The notes: generated from the sequence alone by a model not told the origin. Counted from the stretch's first letter, positions 37,634 through 46,536 are shown. The stretch: 64,000 nucleotides of DNA from an uncultured Draconibacterium sp. (GCA_947492175.1 CANLMQ010000003.1:124001-188000); one strand, 5' to 3'. Program-made: numbers and translations.

Positions 37634-39493
37634 ATGAGAGACCAACATTTCAATTACATAAAGGATTTAACGAAATACGAAAGGCAAGAAACAACTGAAG
37701 TAGTGATTGGCGGTGTTCCCGTTGGTGGTAATAATCCGATTCGGATTCAGACCATGACCGACACCAACACGCAGGATACGGATGCAATTGTTGAGCAGAT
37801 AATTCGTGTGGTAAAGGAGGGCGCCGACTATGTTCGGGTTACCGTAAAAGGAATGGGCGATGCCGAAAACCTGAAGGTAATAAAAAAGGAACTGGTTGAG
37901 CGGGGCTATACAACTCCGTTAATTGCTGATATACATTTTAACCCGAAACTGGCAGAAGTGGCAGCTCAGTATGTATCAAAAGTCCGGATTAATCCGGGTA
38001 ACTTCTATGATAAGAGAGCACAGTTTCAGAATAAAATATACACCGACGAAGAATATAAAAATGAGTTGGAAAAGATTGAAGGACAGTTTGTGCCGTTTCT
38101 GAAATTGCTAAAGGAAACAAACACCGCACTTCGAATCGGGGCCAATCATGGTTCGCTTTCTGATAGGGTAATGAGCCGTTTTGGCGATACACCTGCCGGT
38201 ATTGCCGAGTCGGTAATGGAATTTCTGAGAATTTGTAAGAAAGAAAATTTCAACAATGTTGTCGTTTCTATAAAATCGAGCAATACACGTGTAATGGTTT
38301 ACACGGTTCGTTTGCTGAATTTTAAAATGCGTTTGGAAGATATGGCTTTCCCGATACATCTTGGGGTTACCGAAGCTGGTGAAGGAGAAGACGGGCGTAT
38401 TAAATCGGCAGTAGGAATAGGTGCGCTTCTTTCGGATGGAATTGGTGATACAGTGCGCGTTTCGTTAACAGAAAAGCCGATTAACGAAATTCCGGTGGCG
38501 TTGAAACTGGTTAATCATTTTAAGAGTTATCAGAATCACGAGCCCATAACTGCTCCAATGATTGCTCAAACCAACCCGTTCGAGTACGAACGTCGCGATA
38601 CCCGTCCTGTACTTAATATGGGAGGGAAACAATTGCCGGTGGTAATTGCAGATTTGGGAGAACGCAGTTTGCGTGAGATGATTCCAATTCGAGGGAAACT
38701 GATTCCAGACTATTTCCTTTCCGGAAATAAAGTACTGGATATTACGGGTGAAGAATATCCTGTAATTACATTGGAAGAATACCTCTTTGAAAGTACGCGC
38801 TGGGGACGGATGAAATTTATTCGTACCAGTAAAGCTAATTTCGACAGTTTTATGGATATGCATCCTGAAATAATCATGAAGCTGAAACAGACACGTAAAA
38901 CTGTTCTGATTCTTGAAAGTTTTAATGCCAATCCAATGGCTGAACTTCGTGCCTTTTTTATGGCACTGGATACGCATATTTGGAAGGTGCCGGTAATTCT
39001 TTACAGAAAGTATGATGTAGACCGATTGGAAGACATGCACATCAAGGCATCGGCTGATTTGGGAGGATTGCTGATTGATGGTTATGGCGATGGTATTTGT
39101 CTGGCAAACGACAGTGAGAATATTACATTTACAGAGTTGAAGGACTTGAGTTTTGGTATTCTTCAGGCCAGTCGCATGCGTGTTTCAAAAACAGAATTTA
39201 TTTCGTGTCCAGGTTGTGGAAGAACTCTATTCGATTTGCACGAAACCACAAAAAATATAAAAGAACATTTTAAACACCTCGATCATCTGAAAATTGGTAT
39301 TATGGGGTGTGTTGTGAATGGTCCAGGCGAGATGGGAGATGTTGATTATGGTTTTGTAGGTGCCGGAAACGGAAAAGTTAATCTTTACAAGGGATTAAAG
39401 CCGGTGAAACGTCATATCAGTTACGAAAATGCTGTGGAAGAATTAGAACAACTAATTCGCGAAAATGGAGACTGGAAAGATCCGGTTGACTAG
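37634..39493 (+). CDS. ispG: 4-hydroxy-3-methylbut-2-en-1-yl diphosphate synthase (IspG/GcpE), long form
   Basis: IspG converts MEcPP to HMBPP in the methylerythritol phosphate pathway to isoprenoids, using a [4Fe-4S] cluster. N-terminal TIM barrel: GGNNPIRIQTMTDTNTQDT and PLIADIHFNPKLA. C-terminal iron-sulfur domain: ISCPGCGRTLFDL (two Cys) and GIMGCVVNGPGEMGDVDYGFVG (third Cys and the conserved NGPGE). At 619 residues it is the long type with an extra domain between barrel and iron-sulfur part (about residues 270-510), as in Bacteroidota, Chlamydiae and plants; the usual bacterial enzyme is about 370. It stands alone on the plus strand, with a -7 box 25 bp upstream. Confidence 0.97.
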   Translation: MRDQHFNYIKDLTKYERQETTEVVIGGVPVGGNNPIRIQTMTDTNTQDTDAIVEQIIRVVKEGADYVRVTVKGMGDAENLKVIKKELVERGYTTPLIADIHFNPKLAEVAAQYVSKVRINPGNFYDKRAQFQNKIYTDEEYKNELEKIEGQFVPFLKLLKETNTALRIGANHGSLSDRVMSRFGDTPAGIAESVMEFLRICKKENFNNVVVSIKSSNTRVMVYTVRLLNFKMRLEDMAFPIHLGVTEAGEGEDGRIKSAVGIGALLSDGIGDTVRVSLTEKPINEIPVALKLVNHFKSYQNHEPITAPMIAQTNPFEYERRDTRPVLNMGGKQLPVVIADLGERSLREMIPIRGKLIPDYFLSGNKVLDITGEEYPVITLEEYLFESTRWGRMKFIRTSKANFDSFMDMHPEIIMKLKQTRKTVLILESFNANPMAELRAFFMALDTHIWKVPVILYRKYDVDRLEDMHIKASADLGGLLIDGYGDGICLANDSENITFTELKDLSFGILQASRMRVSKTEFISCPGCGRTLFDLHETTKNIKEHFKHLDHLKIGIMGCVVNGPGEMGDVDYGFVGAGNGKVNLYKGLKPVKRHISYENAVEELEQLIRENGDWKDPVD

Positions 39494-39581
39494 TATCTGG
39501 TTAAGTATGCTCTTTCGCGCTAAATCTGGTTCATTTTGGATTTGAATGCATTATCAAGCAAAGTAGGATAATTTAATCGCC

Positions 39582-39817
39582 CTGCCGGAAAATTTTGGTC
39601 TGCTGCCGTTTTTTTTAGGTCCCTGCGTCATTTTTTATAATTTCTGCAGCCTTTTTAATTATCCTGCGGCCTTTTTTTTAATTTCTGCATAATTTTTTCT
39701 CGTCCTGCTAAGAATTTTCAAATTCCTGCGGTGCAGAAATGCATAAAATTCGAGCAGGGAGGATTAAAAACAAGCAGGGCGCCATACATGTCTGCAGGAA
39801 ACTACAAAATGATGCAG
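39582..39817. repeat. array of helically phased CTGC motifs with T/A tracts, inverted about its centre
   Basis: CTGC starts at 39582, 39603, 39623, 39644, 39664, 39685, 39705 and 39726: intervals 21, 20, 21, 20, 21, 20, 21. Then the complement GCAG starts at 39733, 39754, 39774, 39794 and 39814: intervals 21, 20, 20, 20. In most units a run of four to eight T (left half) or A (right half) sits about 10 bp from the motif. Units vary in the other bases, for example CCTGCGG, TTCTGCA, TCCTGCT, so only motif and period are kept. The average 20.5 bp is two helical turns, so all motifs and tracts face the same side and the DNA is probably curved. Confidence 0.75.
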
Positions 39818-39904
39818 GATGCTGTTGTTCTGTTGTTTAATCCTTCTTATTATTTTCTTGTCGGTGTAGTTTTTACTGAAATTCCACTCTTAAAAAGCAT
39901 TTCT

Positions 39905-39912
39905 TATCTTTG
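39905..39912 (+). promoter_or_regulatory. -7 box upstream of the flavin reductase gene
   Basis: TATCTTTG fits TAnnTTTG and lies 25 bp before the ATG, the usual distance seen also for ispG. No clear -33 TTTG was found. Confidence 0.5.
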
Positions 39913-39937
39913 ACCAGCAATTTAAAACAGTATAAAA

Positions 39938-40522
39938 ATGGCACGAACGTATTGGAAACCAGGAACAATTATTTATCCGCTTCCTGCTGTAATGGTTAGC
40001 TGTGGCGAAAATCCCGAAGAATATAATATAATAACCATTGCATGGACAGGAACCATAAACAGTGATCCTCCGATGTGTTATATCTCAGTGCGCCCGGGGC
40101 GGCATTCGTACGATATTATAAAGCGTACCGGCGAATATGTAATAAATCTTACAACTGAAAAATTAGCAAAAGCAACCGATTGGTGTGGGTGTCGTTCAGG
40201 GCGAAAATTCAATAAATGGAAAGAGATGAATCTTACTCCGGCTCCTGCAAAGTTTGTTAATGCCCCCATTATTGAAGAGTCGCCAGTGAATATTGAATGC
40301 CGGGTGAAGGAAATAGTTGAACTTGGCACACACCATATGTTTATTTCAGATGTGGTTGGAGTTTCGGTTGACGATGCTTACCTGAATGAAAAAGATGCAT
40401 TTAGCTTTTCAAAAGCCAATCCGCTGGTGTATAGTCATGGCCATTATTTTGGCATGGGCAAAAAGATCGGGAAATTTGGCTGGTCGGTTGAAAAGAAAAA
40501 AAAGAAGAAAAAGAAAAAATAG
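39938..40522 (+). CDS. flavin reductase-like FMN-binding protein with a polylysine tail
   Basis: The split-barrel flavin reductase fold is recognized from PLPAVMVSCG, ITIAWTGTINSDPPMCYISVRPGRHSYDII and EYVINLTTEKLAKATDWCG. Such proteins bind FMN and reduce flavin with NAD(P)H or act in other redox reactions; the natural substrate is unknown. Length without tail is about 185 residues, typical for the group. The C-terminus ends in VEKKKKKKKKK, a run of nine lysines encoded by mixed AAA/AAG codons, which might bind nucleic acid or acidic lipid; it could also have arisen by slippage. It is a single gene on the plus strand. Confidence 0.85.
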   Translation: MARTYWKPGTIIYPLPAVMVSCGENPEEYNIITIAWTGTINSDPPMCYISVRPGRHSYDIIKRTGEYVINLTTEKLAKATDWCGCRSGRKFNKWKEMNLTPAPAKFVNAPIIEESPVNIECRVKEIVELGTHHMFISDVVGVSVDDAYLNEKDAFSFSKANPLVYSHGHYFGMGKKIGKFGWSVEKKKKKKKKK

Positions 40523-40608
40523 CCTGTTTTCTGAACAAAGCAATTTTGTATTTGTAATTATTGAATCTGATAGGATACTACTTTCAGAGTAAATAAAATT
40601 TGGATAAA

Positions 40609-42699
40609 ATGAAGAGAATTAACGTAGTAATAGTAATTTTTTTAATGAGTTTAGGAATGATAAACGCACAAAATAATCCGCTTTTAGGCGACTTTAATAC
40701 GCCACACCAGGCGGCACCTTTTGATAAGATTGAAAACGAACATTTTTTGCCTGCTTTTAAAGAAGCAATTATACAGGGTAAGGCTGAAGTTGATGCAATA
40801 AAAAATAATCAGGCTGCTCCAACCTTTGAAAACACAGTGGTGGCCCTGGAAGAAACAGGCCGTTTACTGGGAAGAACAGCAGGTGTATTTTTTAATCTCC
40901 TGAGCTCTGAAACAAACGACGAACTTCAAAACATTGCACAGGAAGTTTCGCCTTTGCTTACTAATTTTCAAAACGATATTTCGTTAGATCCGGTTCTGTT
41001 TAAAAAAGTAAAAGCAGTTTACGAACAGAAAGATAAGCTGGACTTAACGACCGAGCAAAATACACTACTCGAAAATACATATATTGGTTTTGTCCGGAAG
41101 GGAGCCAATCTTTCTGAGGCAGATAAAGAGAAATTCAGAGAAATAAGTACTGAACTTTCGAAACTGACCCTGACATTTGGAGAGAATGTTTTGAAAGAAA
41201 CAAACAGTTACCAGTTGCATATTACCGATAAAAGCAAACTTGCCGGATTACCGGAAGGAGCAATTGAAGCAGCAGCAGGAAAAGCAAAAGCCAAGGATAA
41301 GGAAGGCTGGATATTTGATATAACAATGCCCAGTTATTTGCCATTTATGAAATATGCGGATAACCGTGAATTGCGTAAAGAATTGTACCTGGCGTATGCA
41401 TCAAAATCATTTAAAGGAAATGAATTTGACAACAACGAAAACGTAAAACGAATTGCCGGGTTGCGTCTGGAAACATCAAAATTATTGGGGTACACTAATT
41501 ACGCCGATTACGTTTTGGAGCGTCGTATGGCAATGAATCCTGCAGGGGTTTATGGTTTACTTGACGATTTGTATGAAGCATCGTATAAAGTCGCTTTAAA
41601 AGAAAAGGCAGAGATTAAAGAATATGCTGAAAAAAATGGTTTCGAAGGTGAAATTATGCCGTGGGACTGGAGTTATTACAGCGAAAAACTAAAAGTTGAA
41701 AAGTTTGACCTGAATGACGAAATGCTAAAACCTTACTTCGAATTAAGTAATGTGGTTGATGGTGTATTTGGCCTCGCAACTGAGTTGTTTGGAATTACCT
41801 TTAAAGAAAACAAGGATATTCCTGTTTACAACGAAGAAGTTACTGCTTACGAAGTTTTCGATGCTGACGGCAAATTCCTGTCGGTATTCTATACCGATTT
41901 TCATCCAAGAGAAAGTAAACGCGGTGGTGCCTGGATGAATGATTTTAAAGGACAGTGGATGGAAAATGGAGTTGATTCGCGCCCGCATGTTACCATTGTA
42001 ATGAATTTTACACGCCCAACCGAAAGCAAACCCGCACTTTTAACTTTTGATGAGGTAGAAACATTTTTGCACGAATTTGGGCACGCTTTACACGGGATGC
42101 TGGCAAAATCGACTTATGGGAGTCTTTCCGGCACAAGTGTTTTCCGCGATTTTGTTGAACTGCCATCTCAAATTATGGAAAACTGGGCGGTTGAAAAGGA
42201 TTTTCTTGATCGTTTTGCAAAACACTACCAAACCGGTGAAACAATTCCAGCAGAGCTAGTAGATAAAATTGTCGCTTCTCAGAACTTTTTGGCCGGGTAT
42301 ATTTCCATTCGTCAATTGAGTTTTGGATACCTTGATATGGCATGGCATACCCTGGAAAACCCATACAACGGAAGTGTAAAAGACTTTGAGGAAAAAGCAT
42401 GGAAAAAAACACAGATATTTCCTGTAATTGATGAGGTTTGTATGAGTACCCAGTTTGGTCATTTATTTGCCGGAGGTTATGCAGCAGGTTATTATGGTTA
42501 CAAGTGGGCCGAAGTTTTGGATGCCGATGCATTTAGTGTTTTTAAAGAAAAAGGTTTATTCAGTAAAGAGGTAGCTGCTTCTTTCCGCGAGAATATTCTG
42601 GAAAGAGGAGGTACTGAACATCCAATGGTATTGTACAAACGTTTCCGTGGTCAGGAACCAACTGTTGATGCGCTTTTAAAACGAAGCGGACTAAATTAG
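40609..42699 (+). CDS. dcp: M3-family metallopeptidase (dipeptidyl carboxypeptidase type), exported
   Basis: M3 peptidases are zinc enzymes that cut oligopeptides; the closest type here is Dcp, which removes C-terminal dipeptides. The zinc motif HEFGHALHGML has His488, Glu489 and His492, with the third ligand Glu in the following helix (VELPSQIMENW). The N-terminal signal MKRINVVIVIFLMSLGMINAQ suggests a periplasmic enzyme. I chose ATG 40609; the TTG at 40600 would add three residues. From 696 residues, the length fits the family (about 680-720). It is a single gene followed by a terminator. Dcp versus oligopeptidase A cannot be firmly separated by eye, hence the moderate certainty of the symbol. 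Confidence 0.9.
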   Translation: MKRINVVIVIFLMSLGMINAQNNPLLGDFNTPHQAAPFDKIENEHFLPAFKEAIIQGKAEVDAIKNNQAAPTFENTVVALEETGRLLGRTAGVFFNLLSSETNDELQNIAQEVSPLLTNFQNDISLDPVLFKKVKAVYEQKDKLDLTTEQNTLLENTYIGFVRKGANLSEADKEKFREISTELSKLTLTFGENVLKETNSYQLHITDKSKLAGLPEGAIEAAAGKAKAKDKEGWIFDITMPSYLPFMKYADNRELRKELYLAYASKSFKGNEFDNNENVKRIAGLRLETSKLLGYTNYADYVLERRMAMNPAGVYGLLDDLYEASYKVALKEKAEIKEYAEKNGFEGEIMPWDWSYYSEKLKVEKFDLNDEMLKPYFELSNVVDGVFGLATELFGITFKENKDIPVYNEEVTAYEVFDADGKFLSVFYTDFHPRESKRGGAWMNDFKGQWMENGVDSRPHVTIVMNFTRPTESKPALLTFDEVETFLHEFGHALHGMLAKSTYGSLSGTSVFRDFVELPSQIMENWAVEKDFLDRFAKHYQTGETIPAELVDKIVASQNFLAGYISIRQLSFGYLDMAWHTLENPYNGSVKDFEEKAWKKTQIFPVIDEVCMSTQFGHLFAGGYAAGYYGYKWAEVLDADAFSVFKEKGLFSKEVAASFRENILERGGTEHPMVLYKRFRGQEPTVDALLKRSGLN

Positions 42700-42726
42700 C
42701 AGAAACAAAAGATTAATGATAAAAAG

Positions 42727-42757
42727 AAATCCGGCTCAGTGAAAAGCCGGATTTTTT
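42727..42757 (+). terminator. Rho-independent terminator of the M3 peptidase gene
   Basis: AAATCCGGCT (42727-42736) pairs perfectly with AGCCGGATTT (42745-42754), and the right arm continues into six T. It lies 28 bp after the stop codon. Confidence 0.9.
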
Positions 42758-42804
42758 ATTTTATACCAAATTTACTTTAACCTGAGACTTTAGTAATTTT
42801 CGAA

Positions 42805-44178
42805 TTACACCTCATTAGGAACGACATAAGGTTTGCGATAAACACGTGAAAGCATCATATCTGCCTCCGGATCGTTTGCAAATTTTTCGTAACTACCGCG
42901 GAAAGTAAGCTGGCGTTTTAAACGATAGGCGATATTTGCCAAAGCCGGAAGATCGGAAGACATAACACCCTCGCGAACGTCGCAGTGCAAGTCGTTGCTA
43001 TTGCCCGAACGAATAGCATCGATAAAATTAGCATAGTGTTCTGCACCTCCGGGAGGGGCCAGGAAAGTAGGATCGGTGGGAACTTCAGAAGTGGCTAAAT
43101 CGGAGCCTGCAAATGGTTCTTTTTCGCGTTGTCGGAATGCTTTCCATTTGCTTCCGTTAATTTCCATGTATCCTTCGGTTCCGTAAAACATATTCCCGAT
43201 TTTTATATCCAGGCTCGATTCTGCGTTAGTGTATCTTCCGCGTGTTTCAAACTCCAGAACTTTGCCATCTTCGTAAGTAAACAACGAAGTCTGCGTGTTT
43301 GGCGTTTCCTGTGAGCATTCTTTCGGATCAATTCCGAAAATTCCGCCGGTAGAGGCGATGGTTACCGGGTGTTCGTTTTTGTTCAGTCCCCACCGGGCAA
43401 TATCAAATTGATGCGGGCCCTGATTTCCCGTATCACCATTTCCGGTATTCCAGTGCCAATGCCAGTTGTAATGGCCTCGTTTTTCGTTGTATGCCCGCCA
43501 TTGTGCGGGTCCCAGCCACATATCGTAGTGTAATCCTTCCGGTGGCAGGCTGTCTTCAGCAATCCCAAACGAATCGCGTGGTTTGTAGCAATTTCCTTTG
43601 GCCATAAATACATCGCCAATTCCGCCATCGTGTAAGAATTTAATGGCCTCCATAACATTGGCAATCGAACGGTTTTGGAAGCCAATTTGAATGCGAATAT
43701 TATATTTGCGGGCCGCTTCAATCATTTTTTTTCCTTCCCATACATTGTGGTTCGAAGGTTTTTCGCAGTATACATGTTTTCCTGCCTGGGCTGCCCAAAT
43801 AGTAGCTAGTGCATGCCAATGATTGGGAGTTGCAACGGAAACGGCATCAATTTCCTTGTCGTCGTATACCTTACGCATGTCCCATTCGGTATTTGGTCGT
43901 GTTCCGGTGGCATCTTCCACTTTTTTTATTCTTTCGGAATATAGATTTTCATCTACATCGCAAATCGTTTTTAAAATTACATTGCGATTCTCTTTAAGCG
44001 AACACCATTTTCCAATATGTGCGTTCCCCTGGCCGCGAATTCCGATAACTGCCACGGCTATCCGGTCATTTGAACCAAGGACTGATCCGTAAGATTTGGC
44101 AGTTAAACCCATGCCACCAATGGCAATGCCTGCAGTACCCACCAGGCTTTTTTTGATAAAATCTCGTCGTTCTGTCAT
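42805..44178 (-). CDS. Gfo/Idh/MocA-family oxidoreductase with Tat signal
   Basis: This 457-residue protein has a twin-arginine signal (ERRDFIKKSLVGTAGIAIGG) and so is exported folded with its cofactor. The NAD(P)-binding domain starts RIAVAVIGIRGQGNAHIG, and the family motif CEKPSNHNVWEG with the conserved Lys is near residue 135. The C-terminal alpha/beta domain includes WHWHWNTGNGDTGNQGPHQFDIARWGL. Tat-exported members are common in Bacteroidota and Planctomycetota and often act on sugars or sugar derivatives, but the substrate is unknown. It is a single gene on the minus strand and converges on the M3 peptidase gene. Confidence 0.9.
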   Translation of the reverse strand: MTERRDFIKKSLVGTAGIAIGGMGLTAKSYGSVLGSNDRIAVAVIGIRGQGNAHIGKWCSLKENRNVILKTICDVDENLYSERIKKVEDATGTRPNTEWDMRKVYDDKEIDAVSVATPNHWHALATIWAAQAGKHVYCEKPSNHNVWEGKKMIEAARKYNIRIQIGFQNRSIANVMEAIKFLHDGGIGDVFMAKGNCYKPRDSFGIAEDSLPPEGLHYDMWLGPAQWRAYNEKRGHYNWHWHWNTGNGDTGNQGPHQFDIARWGLNKNEHPVTIASTGGIFGIDPKECSQETPNTQTSLFTYEDGKVLEFETRGRYTNAESSLDIKIGNMFYGTEGYMEINGSKWKAFRQREKEPFAGSDLATSEVPTDPTFLAPPGGAEHYANFIDAIRSGNSNDLHCDVREGVMSSDLPALANIAYRLKRQLTFRGSYEKFANDPEADMMLSRVYRKPYVVPNEV

Positions 44179-44241
44179 CCTGACTTAAATTTAAATGGTT
44201 TAGATAATTGTTTCAATTTAAGAAATCAATTGTAAATCAGG

Positions 44242-44283
44242 AAATAAAAAACACCCGATGACGAATAGTCACCGGGTGTTTTT
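44242..44283 (-). terminator. Rho-independent terminator of the blaI-M56 operon
   Basis: ACACCCG-A-TGAC pairs with GTCA-C-CGGGTGT around a 5-nt loop; on the minus strand the arm ends in a T run (TTTTTTATTT). It lies 30 bp after the M56 stop codon. Confidence 0.85.
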
Positions 44284-44310
44284 GTAATAGAATTATTTTG
44301 TTTTCTGTTT

Positions 44311-45957
44311 TTATTTAAACTCTACCGGAAGTAAATATTTAACCGGAACAGCTTTGCCACGTTGGTAGCCGGGAGTCCAGTCTTTCATTTCTTTGGCAAT
44401 AATATAAGCTCCTTTGGCAGCCATGTCGTTGTCTTTTTCTACCACTTTAATATCGGTTACTTTGCCTTTGGAGTCAACCGTAAACATGACTTTTGCTTTG
44501 CCATTTACTTTTTTCTCTTTGGCAAGTTTCTTTTGCATTTTCTGTACGAGCAATGCCAGTTCTACTTGTCCGCCTGGGTATTGGGGCATGTCTTCAACAA
44601 TAAAGAATACTTCTTTTTCCTGCTCTCCCTTTTTTAGTTTTGTTTGTTCCGCTTTCCCGTTTGCTGGTGGAGGTGGAGGAGGCGGAGGAGTTCCTGTTTC
44701 TTTCGTTGTATTTGGAATTGGTGGTGGCGGAGGTGGTGGAACCTGGGTATCAATCATAATTACCACATCTTTCATGTGATATTTTCGGAAAAATACAGCT
44801 CCTTTTTTATTCCCTGAAGTAATTCCTTTGTAATTATCTACAATCGTTTCCTTGCCAACAAATGAAAGTACGATTGATGCATCTTCTGGAATTTCCAGTT
44901 TAAAAGTTCCGTTCAAGTCAGACACACATCCAACTGTTGAACCTTTAATTACTATCGAAACGCCTGGCATTGGTTTGTTGTTTTCATCAAAAACTAAACC
45001 AGCCATTTTAATTGTTTTTTTACTTAAAGTTTTTTCACTGCTGGTTTTTTCTCCTCTCGGATTTGCATCTTTTGCACGATAACTAGGTTCGGCAAAAGCG
45101 AACAATAACAGCGCGAGAGCGGGCAGCGCCCAGGTAAATCGTATCAGCCGGTGGGCCGATGTTTTCTTTTTCGTCATCATTTTTAATCGATTTGTGCTAA
45201 GGGCAAAATTCAGGTTATTGGTAATTCCAATAATTTGCATGCCCATCAGCTGGTTTACTAATAAAGCCTGGTAACGGCCTACAGTGTGTCCCTGCGCAAG
45301 AACACCTTTGTCGGCCAGATACTCGTGGTTTTGTTTAATTGATCGTTCAAAGAGCCAAATAAATGGATTGAACCAAAAGATGACTGTTAACAGTTCTATA
45401 AAAAGCAGGTCGAACCAGTGATTCTCACGAATGTGCACTTTTTCGTGAGCCAGAATTTCCGGCAGGTCGTCCTGTGTATGAAATTTCGGATTGATAAATA
45501 CAATATTAAAAAATGAAAAGGGCAAACCGTATTTTTCGTTTTCTAAGATGCGAACACCGTTAAATGATTTTATACGATGTTTTATCATTAAGTGAATTAA
45601 TACAGTGGTTTGGATTAACAAACGAAGTAAAAATATGCCTGCTCCGGTAATATAAACCATTAACGCAGCTTGTTGCCAGCTAATGTTTGTGGATGTTTCT
45701 GCCTGAGGTGAAAATACGGGTATATTTTTAAACGTATCGGAAATTGATTGAAAAGTGTTGCGTGAGTTTTCTGCCTCAACAAAAACTGAATAGTGGATTG
45801 GGAAAAAGGGCAGTGCCGTTGCTGAAATAAGACCGGCAATCAGGTAGATCCGGTTGGCAGTATGAAAAGTTTCGTTACGCAAAAACAGCCAGTATACCGA
45901 GTAGAAGAGAACAATCCCGGCAGATGCATTTGCTAAATAGATAAGAAGTGCTTCCAT
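44311..45957 (-). CDS. BlaR1-like M56 peptidase fused to a carboxypeptidase-like domain, polyproline linkers and a TonB C-terminal domain
   Basis: The N-terminal 280 residues form a BlaR1/MecR1-type membrane metallopeptidase: four membrane helices and the zinc motif HEKVH (near residue 170) with a downstream Glu in HEYLADKGVL. After a membrane helix (WALPALALLLFAFA) come a CarboxypepD_reg-like domain (GLVFDENNKPMPGVSIVIKG), two polyproline stretches of seven to eight residues, and a C-terminal TonB-like domain (GKAKVMFTVDSKGKVTDIKVVEK, ending VPVKYLLPVEFK). In BlaR1 the periplasmic part is a beta-lactam sensor; here it is replaced, so the signal is probably something else, possibly cell-envelope contact. 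The blaI gene ends 2 bp upstream. The usual outcome is cleavage of the BlaI repressor. Confidence 0.92.
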   Translation of the reverse strand: MEALLIYLANASAGIVLFYSVYWLFLRNETFHTANRIYLIAGLISATALPFFPIHYSVFVEAENSRNTFQSISDTFKNIPVFSPQAETSTNISWQQAALMVYITGAGIFLLRLLIQTTVLIHLMIKHRIKSFNGVRILENEKYGLPFSFFNIVFINPKFHTQDDLPEILAHEKVHIRENHWFDLLFIELLTVIFWFNPFIWLFERSIKQNHEYLADKGVLAQGHTVGRYQALLVNQLMGMQIIGITNNLNFALSTNRLKMMTKKKTSAHRLIRFTWALPALALLLFAFAEPSYRAKDANPRGEKTSSEKTLSKKTIKMAGLVFDENNKPMPGVSIVIKGSTVGCVSDLNGTFKLEIPEDASIVLSFVGKETIVDNYKGITSGNKKGAVFFRKYHMKDVVIMIDTQVPPPPPPPIPNTTKETGTPPPPPPPPANGKAEQTKLKKGEQEKEVFFIVEDMPQYPGGQVELALLVQKMQKKLAKEKKVNGKAKVMFTVDSKGKVTDIKVVEKDNDMAAKGAYIIAKEMKDWTPGYQRGKAVPVKYLLPVEFK

Positions 45958-45959
45958 GG

Positions 45960-46337
45960 CTAGCTTTTGTTTTCTTTATCGAGTTCCGATTCTGTAATTT
46001 TCAGCATTTCTTCCAGTTCGTTTATGCTAAGGTTGTTTTCTTTGGCAAAAAAAGTGGCCATTTTCGGGAACGAGCCATTGAAATAGTTCTTAAGCAAAGC
46101 ACTGAACTGAAATCCGGTATAGGCCTTCTTACTGATTTTTGGTGAAAAAAGATTCACATTTCCCACCTTTCGGCTGCCAACGAAACCTTTTTTCTCAAGC
46201 ACTTTTAAAACAGTGGCAACGGTTGTGTAGGCCGGTTTATTCTCACCAAAGCCATCAACTACCTGTTTGGCAACGCCTTCTTTCAAATCCCACAGGATTT
46301 GCATTATTTGTTCTTCTGCTTTTGTTAATGTCTTCAT
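45960..46337 (-). CDS. blaI: BlaI/MecI/CopY-family transcriptional repressor
   Basis: This 125-residue winged-helix repressor reads MKTLTKAEEQIMQILWDLKEGVAKQVVDG, then YTTVATVLKVLEKKGFVGSRKVGNVNLFSP (recognition helix and wing with the conserved Thr-Thr-V-x-T-x-L-x-x-L pattern). The C-terminal helices (about 80-125) dimerize and hold the site cut by the partner peptidase. It is the first gene of the two-gene operon, directly before the M56 sensor. Operators of the TACTA/TAGTA type stand over its promoter. The symbol is by family; no beta-lactamase is present in the window. Confidence 0.93.
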   Translation of the reverse strand: MKTLTKAEEQIMQILWDLKEGVAKQVVDGFGENKPAYTTVATVLKVLEKKGFVGSRKVGNVNLFSPKISKKAYTGFQFSALLKNYFNGSFPKMATFFAKENNLSINELEEMLKITESELDKENKS

Positions 46338-46398
46338 TTTTTAATAATGAGTATTTAAAAGTGAGTACCGAGTACAATAATCATATTAAAAATTAGTC

Positions 46399-46469
46399 TA
46401 CTACAAATATAGTACTAGTTTTTTAGAATCAAAACTATTTCGATAATAAAACTACTATATAAATAGTAG
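46399..46469 (-). promoter_or_regulatory. blaI promoter with two BlaI-type operators
   Basis: On the minus strand a TTTG -33 element (46430-46433) and a -7 box TATATTTG (46404-46411) are 18 bp apart. The -7 box lies inside a dyad TACTA-N6-TAGTA (46399-46414). A second dyad, CTACTAT-N4-ATAGTAG (46452-46469), stands upstream. TACTA/TAGTA half-sites are close to the TACA/TGTA operators of BlaI/MecI relatives. Binding would block the promoter. Confidence 0.72.
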
Positions 46470-46481
46470 GCGTAGTTTTGG

Positions 46482-46513
46482 GCAAAAAAAAACCACCTGA
46501 AAAACAAGTGGTT
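46482..46513 (-). terminator. terminator of the lipoprotein gene
   Basis: AACCAC-C-TG pairs with CA-A-GTGGTT (one mismatch) around a short A-rich loop, followed on the minus strand by nine T. It lies 24 bp after the lipoprotein stop codon. Confidence 0.75.
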
Positions 46514-46536
46514 AAATAGGATTTGTTCTGGTGCAA

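Larger units (their letters stand above)
39494..39937. other. long intergenic region with the phased CTGC array
   Basis: This 444-bp gap carries no credible gene (an open frame at 39731-39913 lies across the array and has no family features). The array at 39582-39817 and the promoter box at 39905 are listed separately. No terminator hairpin for ispG was found before the array. Confidence 0.6.

Noticed and set aside
39731..39913. Open frame of 60 codons after ispG
   Set aside because: It lies across the CTGC array and shows no family motif; the array explains the sequence better.
44414..44779. Glycine-rich frame on the plus strand
   Set aside because: It is the antisense of the polyproline stretches of the M56 protein.
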